From Candidatus Aalborgicola danicus (GTDB taxonomy: Bacteria; Pseudomonadota; Gammaproteobacteria; Burkholderiales; Burkholderiaceae_C), in NCBI GenBank assembly GCA_016703945.1, contig JADJBC010000004.1, positions 7,501 through 71,500 on the forward strand: DNA of 64,000 nucleotides. Reading direction: 5' to 3'. This document shows, in pieces, positions 7,640 to 15,376 of the stretch. Position 1 is the first letter of the stretch; every line of letters begins with the position of its first letter. The notes beneath the pieces are model-generated. The model did no database searches. It was not told the DNA's origin and saw only the letters and a program-made list of their open reading frames with translations. A program made the position numbers and the translations under genes.

Positions 7640-8332
7640 ATGCCAGCCACATCGCATGAAAAGGTACTGGACCACTTGGTGGTCATGGCCTCCACACTGG
7701 AAGAAGGCGTGGTGTGGTGCGAAGCCACTCTGGGCGTAATACCCGGGCCTGGCGGCGAACACCCCTTGATGGGCACCCACAACCGCTTGCTGAAGATCAA
7801 CACGGTGGCTGGCGGTCCCGCCTATCTGGAAATAATCGCTATCAATTCAGCAGCTACTCCTCCAATCGATTCGGGGGCTAGGCGCTGGTTTGACATGGAC
7901 AATCTGGAACTACGGGGCATGGTGGCGCGCAATGGCCCGCAACTGACGCACTGGGTGGCGCGGGTGTCCGACATCAGCACCAGCATGGCCGCATTGGCAA
8001 CACTGGGCATCGACCGGGGTACCGCGCGGCAGGCTTCGCGCCAGACACCGAATGGCCTGCTGCAGTGGCAGATCAGCGTGCGCACCGATGGCCAGCGCCT
8101 GTTCGACGGCTGCCTGCCAACACTGATCCAGTGGGGTGACACCCACCCTACCGACGCCATGCCGGACAGCGGTGTTAGCTTGCACAACCTGCTCATACAA
8201 CACCCACAAGCTGACGCCCTACGCCAAGCGCTGGACACCGCCTGTCTTTCCAATTTCCCCGTCACCCATGGCCCGGCGCTTCTAAGTGCCATTTTGCAAA
8301 CCCCCAAGGGACTGATCGAGATCCACACATGA
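7640..8332 (+). CDS. VOC-superfamily protein (glyoxalase-like domain)
   Basis: The 230-residue product starts with the glyoxalase-like signature VLDHLVVMASTLEEGVVWCE and continues with HNRLLKI and AYLEIIAI, as in the Glyoxalase_3 family of cytoplasmic proteins with unknown substrates. A copy of the 49-bp element encodes the segment AINSAATPPIDSGARR, where I expect homologues to be slightly shorter. It overlaps the next gene by 4 bp (ATGA). The function is not assigned beyond the fold. Confidence 0.8.
   Translation: MPATSHEKVLDHLVVMASTLEEGVVWCEATLGVIPGPGGEHPLMGTHNRLLKINTVAGGPAYLEIIAINSAATPPIDSGARRWFDMDNLELRGMVARNGPQLTHWVARVSDISTSMAALATLGIDRGTARQASRQTPNGLLQWQISVRTDGQRLFDGCLPTLIQWGDTHPTDAMPDSGVSLHNLLIQHPQADALRQALDTACLSNFPVTHGPALLSAILQTPKGLIEIHT
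7838..7886 (+). repeat. 49-bp interspersed element, copy 2 (inside the VOC gene)
   Basis: Starts GCTATCAATTCAGCAGCT and ends GGGGGCTAGGCGC. It is sense to the gene, with GCT as the first codon. This is the same reading phase as the copies in dsbD. Confidence 0.65.
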
Positions 8333-9291
8333 ACCTGCCCAGCCTGCACGACATCGAAGACGCCGCCCAAGTGGTCTATCGGGAATTTGCCGCCACGCCG
8401 CAATACGCCTGGGGCCAACTCAGCAGCAAGCTTGGCGCCACCTGTTGGCTCAAGCACGAGAACCACACGCCGGTGGGTGCCTTCAAGATCCGCGGCGGCC
8501 TGACCTACTTCGACCAGCTGGCGCGCGCCAACAGCCTGCCTGCCGAGGTCATCAGCGCCACGCGCGGCAACCACGGCCAGAGCATTGGCTGGGCGGCGCG
8601 CACCCACGGCGTGCCCTGCACCATCGTCGCACCGCACGGCAATTCGCTGGAGAAGAACGCCGCCATGCGCGCGTTGGGCGCCACACTCATCGAGCACGGC
8701 AGCGACTTCCAGGAAAGCCGTGAACACGCCATCCGGCTGGCTGCAGAACGCGGCGCCCACATGGTGCCCAGCTTCCACGTCGACCTGTTGCGCGGCGTGG
8801 CCACCTACTGGTGGGAGCTGTTCAAGGCCGTGCCGCACCTGGGTGTGGTCTACGTGCCCATTGGCCAGGGCTCGGGCGCCTGCTCGGCCATTGCTGCCAA
8901 GCACGCGCTGGGCCACCAGGCCCGCATCGTCGGTGTGGTCAGCGCCCATGCCACCACCTATGCCGACTCGCTGGCCGCAGGCCGCGTCGTCGAAGCACCG
9001 GTGACAACGCTGCTGGCCGATGGCATGGCCTGCCGCGTGGCGGACGCCGAGGCGCTGGCCATCCTGCAAGGCAACATCGACCACATCGTCAAAGTGACCG
9101 ACGCCGAGGTGGCCCAGGCCATGCGCGACATCTTTGCCTGCACCCACAACGTGGCCGAAGGCGCCGGTGCCGCGGCCTTTGCTGCGGCGATGCAAGAACG
9201 TGAACAGTTGGTGGGTCAGACCGTGGGACTGGCGCTCAGCGGCGGAAATGTGGACAGCGCGATGCTGGCAGATGTGCTACGAAATCAATAG
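8329..9291 (+). CDS. Threonine/serine dehydratase-like PLP enzyme
   Basis: The 320-residue product is a fold-type II PLP enzyme. It has the PLP lysine K53 in GAFKIRGG, the substrate loop SATRGNHGQS near 86-95, the glycine-rich phosphate site GQGSGACSA and a C-terminal ALSGGNVD. It lacks the ACT regulatory domain of biosynthetic IlvA, so it is the catabolic or racemase-like type. It is the last gene of the run, and its final codons and stop are provided by a copy of the 49-bp element. Confidence 0.9.
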   Translation: MNLPSLHDIEDAAQVVYREFAATPQYAWGQLSSKLGATCWLKHENHTPVGAFKIRGGLTYFDQLARANSLPAEVISATRGNHGQSIGWAARTHGVPCTIVAPHGNSLEKNAAMRALGATLIEHGSDFQESREHAIRLAAERGAHMVPSFHVDLLRGVATYWWELFKAVPHLGVVYVPIGQGSGACSAIAAKHALGHQARIVGVVSAHATTYADSLAAGRVVEAPVTTLLADGMACRVADAEALAILQGNIDHIVKVTDAEVAQAMRDIFACTHNVAEGAGAAAFAAAMQEREQLVGQTVGLALSGGNVDSAMLADVLRNQ

Positions 9292-9323
9292 CTATCTACG
9301 AATTATTGACAAGGGCTAGCGAC
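9276..9323 (+). repeat. 49-bp interspersed element, copy 3 (end of dehydratase gene)
   Basis: GCTAC, then ATAGCT, then GGGCTAGCGACC match the family. It supplies the last codons (L R N Q) and the TAG stop of the dehydratase gene. A short palindrome, CTATTT-GAC-AAATAG (9324-9338), follows directly. Confidence 0.65.
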
Positions 9324-9507
9324 CTATTTGACAAATAGTCAATTGGTGAATCGCGGTGGTGCAGCTGTTGCGTACCGCGCTACACTAAAGCTTGGAGGTG
9401 ACGGCCCGGTCGGCCAGAATCACTGCTTCATCCTACATCGTGCCAGATGACGACAATCCCTACTGCGTGCCGTGGCTTGGGTCGAGACCGGGTTTGCAGG
9501 TCCGCCT

Positions 9508-11717
9508 TCAGCCCGTTGAGCGGTCGCTATCGCGTGCTACAAGTGCCTCAAACTCCCCCAGCGGCAGCGCCCGGCCGAAAAAGTGCCCTTGGTACGCATG
9601 GCAACCCAAATGCGCCAGAAAGTCTGCATGTGCCTGCAATTCGACACCTTCGGCAATGACCGCCAGGCCAAGACTTTCGGCCAGCGCCATGATCATCTTG
9701 GCAATCGCTGCGTCGTTGGGTTCGGTGACGATGTTGCGAACAAAGCCCTGGTCAATCTTCAACTGGTCCAGCGGCAGGCGTTTCAGGTAAGCCAGTGACC
9801 AATAACCAGTGCCAAAGTCGTCCAGTGAAAAGGTGACACCTATGGCTTTGAGCGCGCCCATCTTGGCAATGATGGCCTCAACGTCGTCGACCAGCATGCT
9901 CTCGGTCAATTCCAGCTTGAGGAGCTTGGGTCGGGCTCGGCTACGTGCCAAAGTATCCACCACGCTGGCCACAGAGTCGGCTTGCTGAAACTGACGCGCA
10001 CTCACATTAACAGCGATGGTCAGGTGTGCCCACTGCGCCAACTGGGTGCAGGCAGTCTCCAAGACCCATTGACCAATCGGCAGGATCAGGCCCGTTTCCT
10101 CGGCCAGCGCAATGAAGTCGGCCGGCGGCACTGTGCCGCGCCGTGGATGTTGCCAGCGCACCAGTGCTTCCACACCGGTCATGCGGCCCGCTCCCACCAC
10201 CTGAGGCTGGTAATGCAGCACCAATTGACGGGCTTGGACGGCCTCGCGCAAATCGGCTTCCAGCGCGGCGTGGGCCGACACTGTGGCCTGCATCTGGGCA
10301 TCAAAGAAGCGCAGCGTGTTGCGCCCGGCTGCCTTGGCCTGGAACATGGCTAGTTCAGCGCGCCTGAGCGGATCCTCGTTGACCTCCAGCGCCAGTGCAC
10401 CAAAAAGAGTAATGCCAATGCTGGGCGTGGCGTGGTGACCACCCTGATCGAGCGCAAACACCAGGATGAAGGCAGAAAGAATCTTCTCAGCCACCGCCTC
10501 GGCCCGGTTTGCGGCCACCATGGCATCCACGCTCAGGTCTTCGAGCATCAACACAAACTCGTCACTGCCCAGATGGCTTACCGTGTCGCCGTCGCGAACG
10601 CAGGTCTTGAGGCGCTGGGCCACCTGCACCAGCAGCAAGTCACCCTGGTGGTGGCCCAGGCTGTCGTTGAGCGTCTTGAAGTTGTCCAGATCCACAAACA
10701 GCAGGGCGTTCTTGCGTTTGTGGCGCACACTGGCGTGCAAGGCCTGATCCAGTCGGTCCAACAGCAGACGGCGATTGGGTAAGTTCGTCAGCGGGTCGTA
10801 AAAGGCCAGTGTGTCAATGCGCGCCTGCGCGGTCACGCGCTCGCTAATGTCGGTGAAATGGGCCACATACTGCAGCGTGCTGCCATCGGCGTTGCGCATC
10901 GCGCTGATTTTGAGCAGCTCGGCTATCACCACACCGTCCTTGCGCCGGTTCCAAAGCTCCCCACTCCAGTGGCCGGTCTCGGTCAGGCTGCGCCACATGG
11001 CCGCATAAAACGCCATGTCTTGTCGCCCAGAGTTCAGGATGCGCGGGTTTTGACCCACGACTTCCTCACGGCTATAGCCGGTGATGCGGGTAAATGCGGC
11101 GTTGACATCGAGGATGACGCCCTGGGGATTGGTGATGGTGATGCCCTCATGGGCATCACTAAAGACCCGGGCCGCCAAGCGCAGTTTTTCTTCGGCCTGT
11201 TTGCGTTCGGTAATGTCGGTGTGCGTGATGACGGCACCGGTCTTCACTTTCTGCCCCAAGGGCATGACCGTCATGGTGAACCAGCGCTCTTGGGTGGGAG
11301 AGTCACACGGGTAGTCGAGGTTGAAACGTTCCAGGCGTCCGTCCAGTACGGCCTGCAGGCCCATGCTCGCGCTCAAGGCATCGCCCGTGCAGGCACCGGT
11401 GCCGGGTCCGCACACCGCGAAATAGTTAGTGCCAACTCCTGTGCTGGGTGCAGCCTGGCCGGGCTCCAACCCGTTTTCAACAGCGAAGGCTTGCCAGCGG
11501 TCGTTGACCGCCAGAATAATGCCCTTGCGATCGACTCCGGCAATTTCGGCACTGAGGGAGTTCAAAATGGCGTTTTTTTGAATGCCTCACTCTCGCGCAG
11601 CGCGTTTTCGCGCTGCTCATAGCTCTCCAACTGGCGCTTATTGCCGCCAATCCAGCCACCCAGTGCATCCGGCTGCACGACCGCCGGCCCACGCAGAGAA
11701 TCCTTACAGGGTTTCAC
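9508..11717 (-). pseudogene. PAS-PAS-GGDEF-EAL signalling protein, frameshifted near its N-terminus
   Basis: The main open frame (from 11565) encodes a first PAS region, a second PAS (VNAAFTRITGYSREEV), a GGDEF domain with the variant HLGSDEF and an I-site RDGD five residues upstream, and an EAL domain with EALVRW, NVSARQF, ELTES, DDFGTGY and AEGVE intact. The EAL phosphodiesterase is probably competent; the cyclase motif is degenerate. Upstream, GTG 11717 with an AGGAG site opens a frame of about 50 residues ending in RENALRESEAFKK, which normally runs into NAILNSLSAEIA. An A7 run (11573-11579 on the plus strand) shifts the frame. Adding one A or removing two restores it. The cause may be a real mutation, polymerase slippage or a sequencing error. 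Confidence 0.8.
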
Positions 11718-11721
11718 AATA

Positions 11722-11769
11722 GCTCCTATTTTGATAGCGTTTTACGCAATATTCACGAGGGCTACGGCC
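11722..11769 (+). repeat. 49-bp interspersed element, copy 4 (upstream of the GGDEF-EAL gene)
   Basis: GCTCCTATTTTGATAGCG and GAGGGCTACGGCC match the family. Read on the minus strand, its left end provides the AGGAG that serves as ribosome site for the GTG start at 11717. Confidence 0.7.
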
Positions 11770-11790
11770 TGTTTTCATACTTAGATTCGA

Positions 11791-12297
11791 CTACAAACGG
11801 CTTGTCCGACGTAGCCGTCTTTTCTCGACGGAGGTGGTGACTGCATTGAACAAATCCTGCCGCCTGAACGGCTTTACCAGGAATGTATCGATCAAAGAAT
11901 GACTGGTCGAGAGCGTATCGTTCAAGACCAGTTCAAAGGTTGGTGCTGCCAAGGCTTCTTGGAGGTCCTGGCGCTGGTTCAATGCAGCGATCACGATCAG
12001 CGCAACGCGGTGAAGACGATCCTGGGAACGCATCCAGCGCACCAACTGCGCGCACGCGTCCCCCGGCTTGCGCCATTCAGAGACTACCGCGTGGTAGGTG
12101 TTGTTGGACAGTTTTTCGATCGCCTGCGCCAAGCTTGAGGCCTGGTCCATGGTGACGAAAGGCTGAAACAGTGCACGGTCGACGTCCATCAAGTCGTGGT
12201 GCACCTGCGCGACATCGACGAGCAAGACGCGTAGCTTTCGGGTGTGCTCCACGGCCGACGAGTGGGCAGATAGGTTGGGCACAACGCCGGTCAACAC
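11791..12297 (-). CDS. Degenerate response-regulator receiver protein
   Basis: The 168-residue product has a CheY-like alternation from LRVLLVDVAQ onward, and a C-terminal FLVKPFRRQDLFNAV that keeps the conserved lysine-proline. The acidic pair after strand 1 is reduced to D-V-A, and the usual phospho-acceptor aspartate region reads VVSEWRKPG with no aspartate. It is therefore a pseudo-receiver that probably cannot be phosphorylated. It lies downstream of the Crp/Fnr gene and upstream of the GGDEF-EAL gene, all on the minus strand. ATG 12297 gives a 30-residue tail before the receiver. Confidence 0.6.
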   Translation of the reverse strand: MLTGVVPNLSAHSSAVEHTRKLRVLLVDVAQVHHDLMDVDRALFQPFVTMDQASSLAQAIEKLSNNTYHAVVSEWRKPGDACAQLVRWMRSQDRLHRVALIVIAALNQRQDLQEALAAPTFELVLNDTLSTSHSLIDTFLVKPFRRQDLFNAVTTSVEKRRLRRTSRL

Positions 12298-12526
12298 GTC
12301 TTCCAGTCTTGAGTGGTGATCGCAAGCGCCGGGAGCTGGCGCTTCTGGCTGACCACGCGCCGGTCTTGCGCTTGGGACAAAGGCAGTGTGCGGTCCTGGT
12401 TCACGGTGAGCAAGAGGCGCGAGCGTGTCTTGAGTTTCACGTGATTCAGATACATGTCAAGGACTCCACAAAAATACGCGTTCCGGGTAGGGCAGAACGA
12501 TGTAACGTGCCCGAGCCCGGCGGTGT

Positions 12527-13255
12527 TCAGTGCGTCTGCAGTTGCTGCAGATTCAAAATCCGGTAGAAACGGCCGTGCTTGTCCAGCGGCTTCAGGGTGC
12601 CCTCGCGCACCAGCGCATTGATCTGGCGGCTGACGGTCTCCATCTTCAAGTCCATCATCGTGCCCATATCCTCGCGGGCGAAGAGACTGACGGTTTGCGC
12701 CTCAACCACGCCCTGCATCTTGAGCACGAAGTTGCTGACCCGCCTGCGTGCGGTGCCGTAGTTGATGTCCACCAGCCAGTCGTCAGCCTCTTGCAGTGCA
12801 CACGACCACTTTTCGGTCAACCGATGGTTCAGGCGCGGAGACTGTTGCTGCAAGCCCCGGATCACGGCTAGGGGAATGCGGCACACCGAGACTTCAGTCA
12901 ACGCCACGGCGTCGGCGCTGTAGCGACCGCGGGCCAAAGCCTCCAGCCCGGCCACGTCACCCGGACGCAGCACCCGAACGATACGTTGACGCCCATCGGC
13001 CGTGGTCCGCACAAGTTTGATCACGCCCGTGCGCAGGGTGAAAATACCATGGGCATCATCCCCTTCCTGAAACAGTGTGGCACCCGGCGCAAACTTCATG
13101 TTGTCCACCAGGGCGTGAATCAAGCTGAAGTCGTCCGGGATCAGGTCCGCAAACAAGCCCAGTCTGCGCATACCACAGGTAAGGCAGTCGGAGGTTCCCA
13201 TCCATGTGGACTCGCGCTTGTTGGGGATCAGGGGACTATCTCCAAATGTGCGCAT
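12527..13255 (-). CDS. Crp/Fnr family transcriptional regulator
   Basis: The 242-residue product has an N-terminal cyclic-nucleotide-binding-like beta-roll (FQEGDDAHGIFTLRTGVIKLV), a dimer helix and a C-terminal winged helix (EDMGTMMDLKMETVSRQINALV). Two cysteines near the N-terminus (CLTC) and one in VCRI are not enough for the four-cysteine FNR iron-sulfur site, so the signal is unknown. ATG 13255 is preceded by AGGAAAG and lies five bases after the hemerythrin stop. ATG 13201 is an alternative. Coupling to bacteriohemerythrin suggests control by oxygen or nitric oxide, which is inference. Confidence 0.87.
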   Translation of the reverse strand: MRTFGDSPLIPNKRESTWMGTSDCLTCGMRRLGLFADLIPDDFSLIHALVDNMKFAPGATLFQEGDDAHGIFTLRTGVIKLVRTTADGRQRIVRVLRPGDVAGLEALARGRYSADAVALTEVSVCRIPLAVIRGLQQQSPRLNHRLTEKWSCALQEADDWLVDINYGTARRRVSNFVLKMQGVVEAQTVSLFAREDMGTMMDLKMETVSRQINALVREGTLKPLDKHGRFYRILNLQQLQTH

Positions 13256-13260
13256 GCTGG

Positions 13261-13749
13261 CTACTTTCCTGCGCCAAAGAGGCGGGCGAAAAATCCGATG
13301 AAAGTCGGTGCTTTTTGATGCGGCGTTGCGTGTGCAATGGGTGCGTGGTGGCTTGCATGCCAGTGTCCGAAACGCAGGTCATGGGTCATGATGTGACCGA
13401 TGAGCCACTTGTTCAGGAAACGGCGCAACTCCTGCACCCGGTCTTCTGACCACGCTTGCCCACTCGCCAGAAAGTCTGCCACCTGCGCGGCAAACTCCTC
13501 GTGTAGCCTGATGTGCTGCTCAAATGCCGGATACCCGCTCTTTTCCATCATGTCCTGCTCGTTGGAGAAGTGCGTCACTACGTAGTCCAGCAATTCATCG
13601 ACGGTCTGGTCCACCGATGCGAGATTGAGTGCCCGTACCAGCGTAAAGAGATGCCGGTGCTCCTGGTCAACCTGCGCTACGCCGATCTTGAATCCATCGC
13701 GCCACTCGATGACGTAGGGCGCCTTCTTGACCTCTGGTGTTTCTGTCAT
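13261..13749 (-). CDS. Bacteriohemerythrin
   Basis: The 162-residue product carries the di-iron ligand pattern of hemerythrins: DQEHRHLF, HFSNEQDMME, HIRLHEEF and GHIMTHDLRFG. Such proteins bind oxygen (or NO) reversibly in the cytoplasm for storage, delivery or sensing. I chose ATG 13749, which follows GAGGA at a proper distance. A longer frame to 13947 has an implausible arginine- and cysteine-rich leader. It is first in a likely operon with the Crp/Fnr gene. A 19-bp palindrome lies 62 bp upstream of the start. Confidence 0.93.
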   Translation of the reverse strand: MTETPEVKKAPYVIEWRDGFKIGVAQVDQEHRHLFTLVRALNLASVDQTVDELLDYVVTHFSNEQDMMEKSGYPAFEQHIRLHEEFAAQVADFLASGQAWSEDRVQELRRFLNKWLIGHIMTHDLRFGHWHASHHAPIAHATPHQKAPTFIGFFARLFGAGK

Positions 13750-13810
13750 GGTTAAGTTCCTCGTTGAACTGCAATCGTCGCGGCAACAAGCTGCGCTGAC
13801 AATCGGGCGA

Positions 13811-13829
13811 TTCCTACCGAGGGTAGGAA
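13811..13829. promoter_or_regulatory. 19-bp palindromic operator candidate upstream of hemerythrin
   Basis: TTCCTACCGAGGGTAGGAA has perfect 8-bp arms around GAG. It lies between the hemerythrin and ompW starts, 62 bp from the first. The 305-bp gap (13750-14054) holds no gene. The binding protein is not identified. Confidence 0.5.
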
Positions 13830-14054
13830 AATTCTGACGCACTATAGGAAGCGCACACGCTGGTCTGCACGGACTTGCACTGATCGCGTCATGTCGCCTG
13901 TGCGGTGATTCGCACTTTGTTGATCTGGCGGAAAGAATTTCCCCCACTATTTTGACGATGGGGGTTTGGCCGTGACTTGGGTCAAACCGATTTGGATTTG
14001 AACCGTTTCAATGCACCTCGGGAATATCCCCGTCCTCACAAGTTTGAAACTGAT

Positions 14055-14660
14055 ATGAAAAAACAAGTCATTGCCGCAACTCTTCTTTGCACTGTGCTGT
14101 CTGGGGCGGCTTTTGCACAGCAGTCCAAAGAAGGTCCATGGATGGTGCGTGCCCGCGCGGTCAACATGGCCATCAGCAACACCGACAACACGGGTCTGGG
14201 TTTGTCAATCAACGACAAATGGATCCCTGAAGTCGACATCAGTTACTTCCTGAGCAAGAACCTTGCCGTAGAACTGATCCTGACCGTGCCACAGAGTCAC
14301 GACCTCAGTTCTTCCAAGTTGGGCAAGCAAATCGGCACGGTGGACCATCTGCCACCCACGCTGCTGGTCCAATACCACTTTGACAACAACGGTGGCATCA
14401 AGCCGTATGTGGGTGCTGGCGTGAATTACACCCTGTTCACCACTTCGGACATCCTGTCGGGTGCCGCGAGCATAGACAAAAGCAGCTGGGGTGGTGCCTT
14501 GCAGGTCGGCGTCGATATTCGCTTGGGCGGCAATTTGTTTCTCAACTTTGACCTGAAAAAGGTCTATATCAAAACCAACGTGTACGTGGGCGCTGTAAAC
14601 CAGGGCACTTTCGCCGTGGACCCGGTGCTTTTTGGCATGGGCTTGGGCTGGCGCTTCTAA
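14055..14660 (+). CDS. ompW: OmpW family outer-membrane protein
   Basis: The 201-residue product has a signal peptide (MKKQVIAATLLCTVLSGAAFA) and an eight-stranded beta-barrel pattern ending in GLGWRF with a terminal phenylalanine, as in OmpW. The motifs DISYFLSKNLAVEL and NNGGIKPYVGAGVNYT are typical. OmpW forms a narrow hydrophobic channel and is often induced in anaerobic or stress conditions. I chose ATG 14055, which gives a clean signal peptide. It is divergent from the hemerythrin-Crp genes, which may share its regulation. Confidence 0.92.
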   Translation: MKKQVIAATLLCTVLSGAAFAQQSKEGPWMVRARAVNMAISNTDNTGLGLSINDKWIPEVDISYFLSKNLAVELILTVPQSHDLSSSKLGKQIGTVDHLPPTLLVQYHFDNNGGIKPYVGAGVNYTLFTTSDILSGAASIDKSSWGGALQVGVDIRLGGNLFLNFDLKKVYIKTNVYVGAVNQGTFAVDPVLFGMGLGWRF

Positions 14661-14713
14661 CTCCCCATTTCTAAGTCATCCGCGCCGTTGCCACCTGGCC
14701 TTTTCGTTCTCTA

Positions 14714-14734
14714 GCACGGCCTGCGGCGCCGTGC
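14714..14734. terminator. Weak hairpin between convergent ompW and response-regulator genes
   Basis: GCACGGC (14714-14720) pairs with GCCGTGC (14728-14734) with a 7-nt loop. It lies between convergent genes but lacks a T-tract in either direction. Confidence 0.3.
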
Positions 14735-14743
14735 GCGGTGCAA

Positions 14744-15376
14744 TCAAGCCTTGAGTTGGTGTTGCTCTCCGTAGCGAATCAGGTCTGCCATGCTGGACAG
14801 ATCCAGCTTTTCCATCAATCGCACTTTATGGGTGCTGACGGTCTTGTTGCTGATACCCAGTTGGGTCGCGATGTCGTTCACCCCGAGGCCATTGAACAAT
14901 AGTCCAAAGACCTGCATTTCGCGGTCAGTCAACAATTCAAAACCGCTGGCCTGCGCACTGGGGCCACCATCAAACACCATCTTTTCGGCCATGCCGGGCG
15001 CGATGTAGGTCCCGCCCGCCGCCACTGCGCGGATGGCGGGCAACAGGATATTCAAGTCGCAGTCTTTGGTGACATAGCCTGACGCGCCGGCTTTGATGGC
15101 TCGCATGGCGACGCCCGGCTCGATATGCATGCTGAGAATGAGGATCGGAAGGTCGGGGCTGCACGCCTTGACGCGCTGGATCAAGTCCATACCGGTGGTG
15201 CCCGGCATGTCCAGGTCCAGCAGCAACAGGTCCATGGCATCGCGCCCCACATGCTCCATCACCGCATGGGCATCAGCGGCTTCCGCCACGATTTCAAAGT
15301 CAGGCACCTGCTCAAAGATCTGTCGCAACCCAGTGCGTACGATGGCATGGTCATCGGCAATCAGTATGCGAATCAT
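14744..15376 (-). CDS. NarL/FixJ-type response regulator
   Basis: The 210-residue product has a receiver domain with acidic pair D8-D9, phospho-acceptor D54 in LLLDLDMPG and K104 in YVTKD. A LuxR-type HTH follows (LTDREMQVFGLLFNGLGVNDIATQLG, then KTVSTHKVRLMEKL). It overlaps the upstream hybrid kinase gene by 4 bp, so it is very likely that kinase's partner. Targets are unknown; the divergent OmpW and hemerythrin genes are neighbours only. Confidence 0.93.
   Translation of the reverse strand: MIRILIADDHAIVRTGLRQIFEQVPDFEIVAEAADAHAVMEHVGRDAMDLLLLDLDMPGTTGMDLIQRVKACSPDLPILILSMHIEPGVAMRAIKAGASGYVTKDCDLNILLPAIRAVAAGGTYIAPGMAEKMVFDGGPSAQASGFELLTDREMQVFGLLFNGLGVNDIATQLGISNKTVSTHKVRLMEKLDLSSMADLIRYGEQHQLKA

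Noticed and set aside
12527..13255. True FNR-type iron-sulfur oxygen sensor
   Set aside because: Only CLTC and one more cysteine are present; the four-cysteine pattern of FNR is missing.
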